From Phoronis australis (Eukaryota; Phoronida; Phoronidae), in the NCBI GenBank assembly GCA_002633005.1, contig NMRA01000043.1, positions 246,857 through 310,856 on the forward strand: 64,000 nt of DNA, read 5' to 3'. Every line of letters starts with the position of its first letter. The stretch's first letter is position 1. The position numbers were made by a program, and so were the translations under genes. Under the pieces are notes generated by a model. That model did not search any database and was not told the DNA's origin. It worked only from the letters and a program-made list of their open reading frames with translations. This document shows positions 45,577-58,125 of the stretch, one piece after another.

Positions 45577-46012
45577 CCTTCAGGGGCCCGGTTGTATGAA
45601 ACAGTCCCAAATAGGGACTCGACTAAGTTTCCTAAATCCTCTGCGTATTTTTGGACTTATGAAAACATCGATTGTCCTTTCTTGTATTGTTTTAGTTTCA
45701 TTAAAAAGTCAACTTTTGACTTTGATGCAAATCTAGAGTGAACTTTACGTTGAATTGTCAATATTATCGGAAATAATTAGGCATCTTTTCATGCAAAACC
45801 CCAATTTAAGGACTGAGTTCCTTTTTATTTTCAATTAACTCTGGGCTCAGTTTTTAGTAATATTATTAGAAAATGTCATTCAGAGAGGAGCTAATAATAA
45901 AGCTGAAACCATAGAACTGCATCTGTGTCTCCATAAAGACACCTATACGCAAAAAGACTTAGGGACCTTAGTTCAGTCCTTATTTGAGGCTGTTTCATGC
46001 AAGCGGCCACTG
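45577..46012. mobile_element. MITE in Kazal intron, about 66-bp TIRs
   Basis: The left end (GGGCCCGGTTGTATGAAACA GTCCCAAATAGGGACT) and the inverted right end (GTGGCCGCTTGCATGAAACA GCCTCAAATAAGGACT) match over about 66 bp. A partial relative lies at about 40985-41195. Confidence 0.65.
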
Positions 46013-47720
46013 GGATCCTTTTAGAGACAGGTGCTACTGATTAAGCCACACGGCCTCAAGTCTGTGGGCCAATTTGGAAGATTACTAGGCCATGTTAGCT
46101 TTTTCTGCTTTTTGCTATTCCAGTTTTAATGGGCCCGTTGGACCGAGTTAAGCAATCACAGCACGTCAATGAAATTATTTCATCCGGGTGACAATATGTG
46201 TCGAGTGCGAAGAGACTGTTTCACACTTCGGGCGTCGTAGCCTGAACCCTCGGAAGTGTTTCACATCTGTGCACTTGCTTCAGTTATTGTGGAACAAAGC
46301 GCTTGCGACTCTCAAAATAGAGATCGCGCTTGGATAGCTCTATAATAACACACTTTAAGGAGAAGACAACAATTTTTGCTGTCATTTTGGTTAAATTCCG
46401 ATTTTCTGGGTATTCTAGATAAATTGATTAAATTGCTCCCCGGTTCTAGTTAATTGTGTATGCCCCTGCACCCCGGGGCCTAGCGCACGGGCCAAGTCAT
46501 TCCCCATCTGCATTTACACGCACTTAATTCGGACTGTTTGACATCAGACTTGTTCGTCAACAAGTTCGAGCGTTATTTGCCACAAGTCGCATTCTAGTTT
46601 GCTGCGAACCAGGCTCTTGAGCTCTCGAAATAATGATTAGACCCGCCGAAGTTTGTTCGTTCGTGTCGAGAATGTTGCGTACCAGAGCTAGGTTATGAAG
46701 CCTGGGACTTGCTAAACATGTTCTGAAGAAGGATGTCTTACCGTCGGTCGGTGCTTCCATTGTCTCCTCCATCGAAACCCAAACTCTCGCGAAGCCGAGT
46801 CACTTCAAGGCCACGGAGTGAAAAGTAACCGCTGCGTCTAAAGTCAACAACCAGCACAGCTGCACTATTTTCGTGGTTCGGGTCGCCGAATCCTTCCATT
46901 TCCTGTCCACGTCAGATCACACGTTGGCTAACTCCCAAGCGAACTAGTTCAATCTACGATAGTCCGAACTTACTCGTCCAAGGTGAATAATTACGGTGAC
47001 CGTTGCGAACGTCACTTCGAAAGACGCATGTGTTCTTAATTAGAACACGTGGTATTTTAATTAACTTTGGCATTTATCTAGAATAAATAGAAAATAACAA
47101 TTTAGTCAAAATTGACAACAAAAACGATTACCTTCCTTTCTAGCAAGGGTTAACTGTAAGCCTACGCTAGGAAGCAGACGGTGACTGAGAATGGTGTCGC
47201 CAACCGTTTTTTGAGACCTGCTAGACAATGGTGTCTTGACCATTCCCCTTTGCAGTAACAAATGAAGTGTACACATAAGTTTTACTATGAAACACCTCCG
47301 AGAGGTAATTTAGGCAACGAAAATTCACAAGGTGTTCAGGATGGACAACATCTCATCTTCAAACTGGAATACCGCATTTTTTTAAAATACATTCACAACC
47401 GATTGGAAAACTCTTATTAATAGACTCTAGAATCGACGCATAAAACATTAATCAATAATAGAGGTTTACACTTCGTAGGATCCTTCGATGCTGGTGACGT
47501 CAAACTAAGATTGCTTCACAACGCTAAGTCATGGCCCACAACAAACATAGTTAGGTAACTAGCAACGTTTCCCCGGGGCCATTTAAGACCAACAGGAAAT
47601 AGAATTTCGCTTTTCTTCAATGATCGAAGGCTGATAAACACGTCACCGCTAGCAATGATACATGTCGTATAACACACACACACGCACACACACGATTTAA
47701 CTCCTAATTTGCTACTAAGA
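46013..47720. other. Kazal intron, non-coding
   Basis: No exon or RNA gene recognised. A short imperfect (CA)n tract is at 47670-47693. Confidence 0.5.
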
Positions 47721-48396
47721 GACCTACTTATTTATGGTCCACAGCGTTTGCGCGCGAAACCTCCTTCTTTTCGTAATGCTTATTACATGTTTTATATTTT
47801 TTGAAACAGTTCGGAACAAATTTGTTGTATTTAAAATAGTCTTCGATTGCCCAAAAGACCAAATCCGTTTTTTGATTTAGCAAAAATGACGTGATTGCTT
47901 TGGAAATCGTCTTAAGTTAAGGTTTGACAAAGAGAGAAATATGAGTTTCTGAGTGATTCACTAAGGCTTCGATTAAAATTGACATCTTAGCAGCAGCTTC
48001 TGTTTTTCATCATCACTCAGATTCCATTTTCTTTAAGAAATGAAAGCAATTTTCTTCATTGCACAGTGGAGCAGACGACGGAAACGGAGTTGTAGTGCCC
48101 AGCGCCACTGCCGGTTGCCTGGGATATCGCTGGAGAGCCTACACTTAGCCATAGTTCCGTTACGATTGCGCCGTGTTCCGAATTTGACACTTGAAATTGC
48201 CCCCCCCCCCCCCCNNNNNNNNNNNNNNNNNNNNNNNNNNNNNNNNNNNNNNNNATTTAAATCTTGTTTCAGTCGTATAATTTTTATTACCGGGGTTAAA
48301 CTCAACATTTCCCTACGCGTTTGCTGTTTTATTTTTTTTTCGGCAGCCAAAGGGGGGGGGGCGGGCCCCCTGCCCCCCCTAAATCCGCCTATGGAT
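47721..48396. repeat. Poly-G-type dispersed repeat, second copy with gap
   Basis: Matches 17699-18169 closely up to a poly-C run at 48200, then a 40-N gap (48215-48254). Ends G run / CCCCCCTAAATCCGCCTATGG at 48376-48396. Lies inside the third Kazal intron. Confidence 0.7.
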
Positions 48397-49509
48397 TTCG
48401 ACCATAGTACCGCTATAAATTTTATCTCAACTTGTTCCCGTACTTGAGAAGTAACTTTTGGGTTTTCGAAGAAATGATTTGGTTTTTTAGACCATGCTGG
48501 GCACATAAAATGACACGCCGTCACAATTAATGTTAAGCGCTAACGAACAGTTCTTTCGAAACCATCCACTGGTGGGACGTTCAGTTTGACTAAAGAACAA
48601 TTTAAGATCAGTTTTATAGGAGTAAGGAGTTTAAATTTTTTGTGTGTGTTGGAAGCTGCTTTGACAATCATTCAAGGTTATTTTTATATTTATCGTCGTC
48701 ATGTTTGTGAGCGTACAGAATTTGTTTTTTCTGTTTGGGGGACCAGGCCGAATTTCTTTGTATACGGTCAGGCTAGCTGCTATAACATAGTCGCCCACGT
48801 GCGCGACGCCCGTATTGAAAGGTAGACAAGCAAGCAACGGGCAAACACCAGCACGATAGTTTACTGTACTCATTCATCTTTATGTCTTATTTGAAGTAGT
48901 TGTATAATACTTAGGTAGCAGTCTGAAGATTTATTCCTTTGAGTTATTCTTTGCTATTGAATATTGACGGTAATAAATGACCAGGCGGCAGAACAACACG
49001 ACACTGAAGGGTCGGTCAAGAGTTATCCAAATAACGTAAAAAGTGAAGTGGTTTTGATTCTTCAAGACAAAAAGAGACTGATGCGCATCATGTTAGCATT
49101 TCAATTGATAAAACAAAATTTTGATAAATGTATCTGATGTCCATCAAGAGAGGGTGCTGTATTCTTGTCTTTTTCAAAAGACAAAAGAACGAAATGACCA
49201 TTTTGAAGGTTTTTCAAAAGCTACTTCGTTATGCTAACGTGCACAATTGATAGGTCCACTTAGTCACTGGAACTATAAGTCCGTGTCCCGTTACATCTTA
49301 AAGTGGCGCTTACCAAAAAGAATCCTGAATAAAACATTACAGATGAATATTTCGTATTATAACATAAAAATATTTCAGAATAACGTTTTTATTAAGGAAT
49401 CTTGTTTTTGGTAAAAAAAGAAAGTTTCTCTTTAAGATGGGGCACGCTTCGAATCAATAAAAATGTCCAAATAAGAATGGGGTTGGCGTTCTTATACATA
49501 TGGTGCATA

Positions 49510-49737
49510 GTTTATTACATAATAGGGAGGACAGTTTATTACACAATAAGGAGGACAGTTTATTACACAATAAGGAGGACAGTTTATTACACAATAGGGA
49601 GGACAGTTTATTACACAATAGGGAGGACAGTTGATTACACAATAAGGAGGACAGTTTATTACACAATAAGGAGGACAGTGTATTACACAATAGGGAGGAC
49701 AGTTTATTACACAGTAGGGATGACAGTTGGTTCGTGA
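49510..49737. repeat. 24-bp minisatellite, about 9.5 copies
   Basis: GAGGACAGTTTATTACACAATA(G/A)G units. As 24 is a multiple of three, ORFs remain open on both strands; these are by-products. Confidence 0.9.
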
Positions 49738-49819
49738 CATAACACTTCTGTAAACCTTCCATCCGTCAAAAACTAGCTTTTGATTCAAAATGGCCTCAAT
49801 TTATCCCCTTTTTAAAACA

Positions 49820-50157
49820 GAGATGTCTGGGTTTGGATAGTGTCAGTACATTATGACTGTTTGAGATGTCTGTGTTTGGATAGTGTCATTACGTTATGAC
49901 TGTTTGAGATGTCTGTGTTTGGATAGTGTCATTACGTTATGACTGTTCGAGATGTCTGTGTTTGGATAGTGTCATTACGTTATGACTGTTCGAGATGTCT
50001 GTGTTTGGATAGTGTCATTACGTTATGACTTTGAGATGTCTGTGTTTGGATAGTGTCATTACGTTATGACTTTGAGATGTCTGTGTTTGGATAGTGTCAT
50101 TACGTTATGACTTTGAGATGTCTGGGTTTGGATAGTGTCAGTACGTTATGACTGTTT
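49820..50157. repeat. 40-43-bp minisatellite, eight copies
   Basis: GAGATGTCTGTGTTTGGATA GTGTCATTACGTTATGACT(GTTC/GTTT) units. The later copies have lost three bases at the unit junction. Confidence 0.9.
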
Positions 50158-50422
50158 GATGAGCATGCTCTGTAATAACCGACTTGCTGAGCCTTGCGTG
50201 CGGTCAGTAACGCTAGGACCTATGCTAGGACCTAGCTAAAATCTAGTAAAAGTCACGTGCTTTCCTTTAAAATACAATTTGCTCCTTGGTGTGCATAGTG
50301 TTGTTCACCTACGATATTCGCGCACTCCCATCCTCAGCCCAGGCGCGACTTACAGACATCCTCATTTTGTTTTTACATGCAAATTGAAAATATCAGCTCC
50401 AATTAGAAATAAATATTTTCAG

Positions 50423-50557
50423 CTAACCAATGCCTACTGGAAATTGCCATTTGTGAATCCAAAGACGGCTTAAAGCTGGACTACGAGGGTAAATGTTGTC
50501 CTCTCATGTGCCCGTTTAGCTACATCCCCGTGTGTGGCACCGACGGCGTCACTTACT
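50423..50557 (+). CDS. Multi-Kazal protease inhibitor, exon (end Kazal 3, start Kazal 4)
   Basis: Acceptor TTTCAG, donor ACT|GTGAGT, 135 bp, phase 1-1. Reads ANQCLLEIAICESKDGLKLD YEGKC, completing Kazal 3, then CPLMCPFSYIPVCGTDGVTY. The linker between the two half-domains is much shorter than in the earlier exons: the final Cys of Kazal 3 is adjacent to the first Cys of Kazal 4. Confidence 0.85.
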
Positions 50558-53500
50558 GTGAGTATCATTTGAATTAATAGATTTTTACGGAGTGCGTCTT
50601 CCGTTGTGTATTTTAAAATAATCTCGGTAGGTCTATGAGAAAATTAGCGGAACTCCTTAACTGACAGAATGAGGGTGATAGGCGTAAAGCGAAGATTTTT
50701 CAGTTGCCGCGATGATTAGTGGTCCAGGAAACGCAGCCCTGAAATAAGTTCTTTTCTACTAAACTAGATTTTTTTCTTAAGAAAGACATTGTTTTCCTGA
50801 ATACAAATTCCGGGAGAAAAAAATGCCATTCTTCAAAAAAAATGCGGTTGAGTATAAAGAACTAAGTTTAGAAAAAATAGAAATGTGATTTATAAGAATA
50901 GAACTGCAGTTCATGAGAAGAGCACTGGGTCAATGAGAAAATCACACTTTTAATTAACACACTCATGAGGGAGGGAGATTGTGCACACCATATGTCGGTC
51001 CACACGAAAAATAAGCAACCGATTTAGCGTGTGGTGTATACCGATACACCCCTTATTATTTCACTGCGACAGTTCTAGAAGATTTGAAAACACAAAGTTG
51101 GCAGAAATTTTGCGAAATAATGTTCTCTTGGAATCAATCTAAATGGCTCCTTCGATAACTTTCGGTAAAATTCGTCGACAGTTTGCATGTAAAATTAGAG
51201 AGGCTTCGCAAAGCCACGTGAAATACTTAACTGCACGTGCCGATTAACGTTACAGTAACAAAAATGAGTTTCGAAACAGCTAAATATTTGCGTAAACGTG
51301 AAAGTAAACGTGAACTGAATTACTGAACTCGGGGTGCCGTCCAGTTATTTTAGGCCAAGTACATGTCAGATTAGTTTACAAAAACTAAAAAGTCACTCTG
51401 CCAAAGCAACTTCTTCTACGTGAAAAAAGTCGTTTCTATGAACTCCTGCGAGAAATGGTCAACTCTTAGAATGCGAAATTTATTTGAAGTTTAAAATAAA
51501 TAGATGCATATAAATTACACACGAAAAAAGTTAACGCAAAATTATATCTGTTAAAAATCCATTCTAGTTCGATGATATCCAGCGAACCCCGACAGAATAA
51601 GGATTTTGGAAAAGGTGCTTTCTTGCACTCAAATAAACTTTAAAGTCCTTCTCTCACGCGTTGTTAACCCTTATTACATGGTTAGAAGATGTTATAAGGA
51701 TCCAAGAAGTACCTACCCCATAACTAATACACGATCCGTACTCGAAAAAAGTTTAAATGAACGCGCCACTCACGATACGCACCCGAAGAAACACCGCCAT
51801 TTTGAACTTGCCGCGAACCCGGAAGTACAATTCATTCAGGAACCCAGGCCGAGAAAACGCCGTCAGTGCGACTGGAGCAGTGCCTGTACTGTTACCAGCC
51901 AGCAAACGGGGATAAAAAAATCGACAGCGCGCCTTAATTTTGATAAAATCAAACTACGGACAATTTTATGGAATTTGCTGAAGAAATGTGATTAATAAAT
52001 TTTTGACAGAAATTATTTTGCCAGACTCGGGACCGCAGCCTATCGGACCCGGTGCGGATCGAGACCAGACACTGGCGAACGGTAAATACATGCGGTTGCA
52101 AGCTGTTTTGTCGAAGTAAAATGGTCAAATGATAAATGCTGCATATATTCAAGGGTAGTTTCAGACACTTGCATGAAATTACGGGCTGGTTAGTCCTGTG
52201 TCACACTGCCGCGGCAGACCTTAGTTAGCCTCAGTCACCAGCTACCAGTGAAGACTATAGTCAAAATACAGCTTGTTAGTAGGCCTATACAGCTTTGCGC
52301 CAAGGCTACCCGTAGGCCTTACTGGTCGCTGGCCACAAACACAAAAAACACAAAAATTGAACAAAGTTTCTTTTTTTGTAGCAACGTTTGTCAAAATGTA
52401 TCAACGTTAAATCTTCACAAATTACAAAGTAGCCGATTGAACATGCCTTTCAGTTCAGCAAAAGTCGCCATTTTCGGTGCCGCCAGAAATGAGACGAAGT
52501 CCAACGGGAATTGTGAGCACATTTATCACTTAATGAGTAACAACTGCGAGGCAAAAATTTGGTGAACACTGTTAAATCGTGCAGAATAGTAAGTAAAGAT
52601 ATGTCTAACTAAATTTCACCGTAATTTGTTGGCGAAAACAATTTACACAAAGTTTTAAACTCGTAACTCATCCCGCTGTCCTCCAATATGGCCGACGCGA
52701 TCCAAACAAAAGTGACCCAAATTTCGCCACAAAACTTGCAATAACTTTACAGTGCTTGCCCCGATTTTGATACTTTTTCGATTTTTACCGAGTAGAATGT
52801 ACTACCTTTCCGATGATAGCAAAGTACTTTTTCAAAACGAGGAAAAAATAAACCGAAAAAAATTGGTTCGACACATATTGGTTCCTAGGTTCGATCCGCC
52901 TACGTAAGGAACTAAACACCAATGCTATTTTAACATACTAAGTACGCGTAACATTCCAAAAAATCAACGACCACTAACTACAAACTATAAATACACTACA
53001 TATGCAAACGAATCACGATATATTACTAATAAAACAAAATAATGAAGACTTTTCGAGCAAGCCATAGCACATTCAGTTACAAAGAAAAATGGCGGCGTTC
53101 AGGACAAGTTCCTGAACTGATGAGCCGGAAATGTGGGTACGGAAATAACTGATGACAACCGGTAATCATACGCTCAGAGAGAAGAGTCAAATACTGTTAA
53201 AAATCGCTTTTGGCAAGAAAGGCGAAAAGAATATAAAGAAAGGGTGTCGAAAATAAGAATTTATGTAGTAAGTATTTTCGGATACTGGAACCACATGGGC
53301 AGTTTGAGAGAAGGACTTTAAGAACATTTATAGGCAAAACAATCGTGTCCATTTTATGCTGAAGCAAAGAAGAACGGTTGAGAACCCTATAAAAATAAAA
53401 ATCATTCGATGTCTTACCAAATAAGAATTAAAAGGGGCCACAGGTTTCGCGTTCAAAGCGACGCAAATCTCTGTGTATTCCCGTAAAGTACTCAAATACT

Positions 53501-54294
53501 ATCAGGATTACGTCACAGCCAACAATGGCATGTATGACGCGGTATTTAAATGCGTGATAATTCACGTTCACGTCGCTTTGCGAAACCTCTCTAATTGCGT
53601 GACATTTACGCGACGTTTGCATTAACTGCCGCTTGACGTCTGTAGATCTCCCTCTATAGTTATCCTCGATTTAATTTCATTGGTCACTAATCGTTCGCTG
53701 ATTTCCCGCATATGGAAATGACGTAAACTACGTGTAACTGAGAGGGTATGATCAGTACAACCCTCTGACCATCCTGTCCTTTTCGGAAAACGTAACGGAT
53801 GGGATAAACCTGACTAGCTCTTGAAAATCTAAGTTTTGACAGTGGCCATTTTACCGCCATAAAGATCGTGAGCATGGTATTTCCTCGGATTGGAAAAGAC
53901 ATTTGGACTTGGAAAGAATGCTATTATGTCTCGAGACTTTGGGTCCAATGTTCATCAATTGACAGGGTGAAAACAGTTTGTTTAATTGAGCCTGCACAGT
54001 CAAGTTGAGACAAAGTACCAAGCTCAGAAATTGTATATTACCCCAAGTAAAAAGCTATTAGAGTGTAATGAACTACGGTGCAGGAATCATGCCCTGCAAT
54101 TAACCAGCAGTGAGTGCGCAATGCGGGTTTGTAGCGGCACATTTAAAAATAAATCGTGAATCGTGATTTTAATCAACAACTTTGAAGACACCTGTACTCG
54201 TGGCGCTAACATTTTGCCATAAAAAGCCAAAACTGTATCCTAGGAACCAGTAAGGTTTTATGCTCAATGTAAATGTTTTCTACGGTCCATTTCA
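50558..54294. other. Last Kazal intron, non-coding
   Basis: No exon, RNA gene or element boundary recognised. A 129-codon frame at 51606-51995 has no domain or splice support. Confidence 0.45.
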
Positions 54295-54383
54295 GCTAAC
54301 CAGTGCGCGCTTGAGGTCCAAAGTTGTCTGAGTTCAAGGAAAGGTGGCGACACAATCAAGATAGCTCATCCTGGACTCTGTTA
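54295..54383 (+). CDS. Multi-Kazal protease inhibitor, last exon
   Basis: Acceptor TTTCAG; reads SNQCALEVQSCLSSRKGGDT IKIAHPGLC and TAA. This completes Kazal 4 and ends the protein exactly on the last domain cysteine. The five exons encode a chain of four Kazal domains (about 215 residues visible), expected to be secreted and to inhibit serine proteases. The 3' UTR leads within about 120 bp to an AATAAA signal at 54506-54511, the first unit of a large minisatellite. Confidence 0.85.
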
Positions 54384-54503
54384 ATTTAACCAGTATACAG
54401 AGTTTGAAAAGACAACTATAGAACATTAAGAAATGGTTAAAACTGTGCTCAAATATTTCCTTTGTATTATGATGTAAATGTAACCAGAAAATTGATTATC
54501 CCA

Positions 54504-55819
54504 GAAATAAAGTTCACAAAGCACGCTCATTCACTAGACCTGTAGAAATGAAGTTCACAAAGCACGCTCATTCACTAGACCAGTAGAAATAAAGTTCACA
54601 AAGCACGCTCCTTCACTAGACCTCTAGAAATAAAGTTCACAAAGCACGCTCATTCACTAGACCTGTAGAAATAAAGTTCACAAAGCACGCTCATTCACTA
54701 GACCTGTAGAAATAAAGTTCACAAAGCACGCTCATTCACTAGACCTGTAGAAATAAAGTTCACAAAGCACGCTCATTCACTAGACCTGTAGAAATAAAGT
54801 TCACAAAGCACGCTCATTCACTAGACCTGTAGAAATAAAGTTCACAAAGCACGCTCATTCACTAGACCTGTAGAAATAAAGTTCACAAAGCACGCTCATT
54901 CACTAGACCTGTAGAAATAAAGTTCACAAAGCACGCTCATTCACTAGACCTGTAGAAATAAAGTTCACAAAGCACGCTCATTCACTAGACCTGTAGAAAT
55001 AAAGTTCACAAAGCACGCTCATTCACTAGACCTGTAGAAATAAAGTTCACAAAGCACGCTCATTCACTAGACCTGTAGAAATAAAGTTCACAAAGCACGC
55101 TCATTCACTAGACCTGTAGAAATAAAGTTCACAAAGCACGCTCATTCACTAGACCTGTAGAAATAAAGTTCACAAAGCACGCTCATTCACTAGACCTGTA
55201 GAAATAAAGTTCACAAAGCACGCTCATTCACTAGACCTGTAGAAATAAAGTTCACAAAGCACGCTCATTCACTAGACCTGTAGAAATAAAGTTCACAAAG
55301 CACGCTCATTCACTAGACCTGTAGAAATAAAGTTCACAAAGCACGCTCATTCACTAGACCTGTAGAAATAAAGTTCACAAAGCACGCTCATTCACTAGAC
55401 CTGTAGAAATAAAGTTCACAAAGCACGCTCATTCACTAGACCTGTAGAAATAAAGTTCACAAAGCACGCTCATTCACTAGACCTTTAGAAATAAAGTTCA
55501 CAAAGCACGCTCATTCATTAGACCTGTTGAAATAAAGTTCACAAAGCACGCTCATTCACTAGACCTGTAGAAATAAAGTTCACAAAGCACGCTCATTCAC
55601 TAGACCTTTAGAAATAAAGTTCACAAAGCACGCTCGTTCATTAGACCTGTTGAAATAAAGTTCACAAAGCACGCTCATTCACTAGACCTGTAGAAATAAA
55701 GTTCACAAAGCACGCTCATTCACTAGACCTTTAGAAATAAAGTTCACAAAGCACGCTCGTTCATTAGACCTGTTGAAATAAAGTTCACAAAGCACGGTCA
55801 TTCACTAGACCTGTAGAAA
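54504..55819. repeat. 41-bp minisatellite, about 32 copies, each with a poly(A) signal
   Basis: Units read GAAATAAAGTTCACAAAGCA CGCTCATTCACTAGACCTGT A. Central copies are almost identical. The second copy has AATGAA; virtually all others keep AATAAA. Toward the right end three variant units (CTTTAG, CATTAG/CTGTTG and standard) form a 123-bp higher-order repeat present about three times. Confidence 0.95.
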
Positions 55820-56295
55820 TTTCAATCAGCCATGTATTTACAGCACCGACCATCTTTAAATGATAAATCATGACCAGATTTTCTACAGCTACAGCCAGTT
55901 AACCCTGGGCTAATAATTTCAAAATTTAATTCAGTAAAATTATAAATCTTTTAATGTTATGCTTCTGGCAGCATCCTGACGTCTCGGTATTTTCAAGTGA
56001 TGGGATAATATACATTTTAATTTAAGGAATACGGCATTTAATTCAATTCGTTCTAGGAGGAATTCGATTATTTCTGGTCGTTTTTTATTTGTGAAATTAA
56101 TTAATTTTCGGTAGCAGCCCTTTATTAGCACAAACTTGACGGCTTTCCATTGGCATGCAGTTACATAAAAATGGCCGAAATAATTAGAACACAAGTAGTA
56201 GTCAGTACCACTGTTCCTTGAATAAAAAAATATGTCGCATTTCCTTTAAGATTTTGAAGTCTCTGTTAATCAGTCATGAAAAACCTGTGCTGAAT
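55820..56295. other. Non-coding interval
   Basis: No feature recognised. Confidence 0.5.
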
Positions 56296-56575
56296 TAAGA
56301 GTGACTCCGTGTAAAAACCAACAGGTAGAATCTATACCCAAAATCACAGATTTTTTTTTAAGATTTCGCACGAGTTTGGTTTGGTGAGATATAGAAAAAT
56401 CTCGCTTTTTAAGTTTTTCTCTTTTTATGACCTGTACCCCCATTTTGCAACAAATTGGGCGCCGAAATACACATATTTGAAAGCATTTTACTAACATGTG
56501 TAGTAAGCTGATAACAAATGAGTGATACAGTTTGAAAGGACTGTTATTGAAAAGTCTAATGGCATAACCATAGGC
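56296..56575. repeat. Dispersed repeat, copy 2
   Basis: Same orientation match to 21038-21330, ending close to where the LINE begins. Confidence 0.75.
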
Positions 56576-56660
56576 GTGACTTTTTCCCGCCAGATGTGAA
56601 TTTGAATTTCTGAAAAATTTCCATCCAATTTTGACGAGAAACAAGGCATAATATCAAACC

Positions 56661-57311
56661 ATGGACGACGAAACTAGAAAAAGGAACGCCAGCACCGAAA
56701 GCACTGCATTGAATGCGATTACTAAGAAGATGACGCAAACCACACTAGATTTTAGAAGTATTACCCCAGTCCGTGAGGCAGATCGCAGTACCTGTGAAAG
56801 TGACCCTGAAATTCTCAGGTTTCAAACGGCACTAACATCGCCAGAAGTGATCAAAACTTTGAGAGAGTAACTGATAGATCCTGCCCTCACCGAGATTAAG
56901 AGCTTTTATGAATCCAAACTAAAGGAAAAAGACTACCAGATTCATGACCTCAAGGTGCATGTGAGTGACCTTCAAAATAGTGTGGACAATCTTGAGCAAT
57001 ATTCCCGTAGAAATGATATAGTAATCCACGGAATCAACGAGCTAGAAAATGAACGCAAAGGGGACACTGATAAAGCCGTTATTGATCTCGGCAAGATGCT
57101 TAATATCGACATCAGTTACGAAGACGTACGTAGATCTCATAGACTAGGACCCAAGAAACCCAATCAGTCAAGACCAATCATATGCAAATTCATATCCTAA
57201 AACACCTGCGCGATGGTTCTACACCAAAAAGTAACTCAAATCCCAAGACAGACCACTGTACATTAACGAGAATTTGACAAAAAGGGAGATCTAGTCTATT
57301 TGCTCGCTGTC
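56661..57311 (+). pseudogene. LINE ORF1 protein, N-terminal and RRM-like part
   Basis: ATG at 56661; MDDETRKRNASTESTALNAI, an in-frame TAA at 56868, then a coiled-coil region and NLEQYSRRNDIVIHGINELE, MLNIDIS, EDVRRSHRLGPKKP and RPIICKFIS, a typical LINE ORF1 RNA-binding core. After one or two frame changes it continues YINENLTKR-like and LFARC up to the TCGCTGTC where the second LINE is inserted. Acts normally as an RNA chaperone in the retrotransposon RNP. Confidence 0.65.
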
Positions 57312-57333
57312 TGTTTCTGTTTCTGTGGTGACG

Positions 57334-58125
57334 TCAGAGGGTAGGCACCGGGATAGTCTCTAGCCCTTCTCCTTCCAGTATCGCACGCAATGTAAATTTG
57401 GTGATGCAACCAAGTTCGTGCTGGTTACACACTCTTCGATCTTTTCCCCTGATACGAGTTTTTGCTGCATCTCCGTATTGCCATCCTCGCTCTATGAGGC
57501 GCTTTGTTGCCCATCTCTCCTGCTGTTGTGCAATCTCGGCATCTGTAAGCGATTCACGCACTCTGGAGATTACATCTGCTGGTGTGAGGAGCTGGTCGGC
57601 AATCGGTTCTGTGATGCCTGCAAGCTCATCCGCCTTGACGTTGAATGAGATGCCACAGTGTCCTGGTATATAAACACTGGTGAAGAGACCATTAATAGAG
57701 CTGAACAGAGGGATCCAGGAATCTTTCACAAGATCAGTTTTTAGCCTGCTAATGAGGCTGACGGAGCCTGTAAGTAGAAATGATCTGTCTGCAGGTGTTG
57801 TGTTCTGTGGGAGCCATACTAGGGCGTCTTCATATGCTTCACATTCAGCTCTAAAAGACGAGGATTTTCCAACCCGTGCTGTTGACCATTCGAAGAGGCG
57901 TTGACTCTCGGGAGTCCAAGCAACTGCTGCCCAAGCCGTAGTGTCATCTCTTAGTGAGCCGTCCGTAACAACAATGATTGTGGGAGATTGTTCTTCAAGC
58001 CATTCCAATACAGTTGCTTGGTTGATACAGTCAGCTCTTTCCCGACAACGACGGCCTCCAATCTCCATGGTGTTGATGACAAAGTTTGTGTCTTTGGACC
58101 ACTCTATGCTGTCGATGTTCTCCAC
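57334..58125 (-). pseudogene. LINE RNase H domain and C-terminus
   Basis: TIIVVTDGSLRDDTTAWAAV, SSFRAECEAYEDALVWL, FLLTGSVSLISRL and SVYIPGHCGISFNVKADELA follow the D-E-D-D order of RNase H1-type domains found in I/R1/Loa-group LINEs. The third position reads LTGSVS where TDS is expected, so a catalytic Asp appears lost. Confidence 0.7.

Noticed and set aside
49402-49788. Repeat-rich ORFs over the 24-bp minisatellite
   Set aside because: Same reason: unit length is a multiple of three, so open frames are expected by chance.
51606-51995. A 129-codon coding exon in the last Kazal intron
   Set aside because: No recognisable domain, splice context or homologous pattern; length alone is not convincing in this composition.
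54504-55819. CRISPR-like array of short repeats
   Set aside because: The repeats are directly contiguous with no unique spacers, and the DNA is metazoan; it is a minisatellite.
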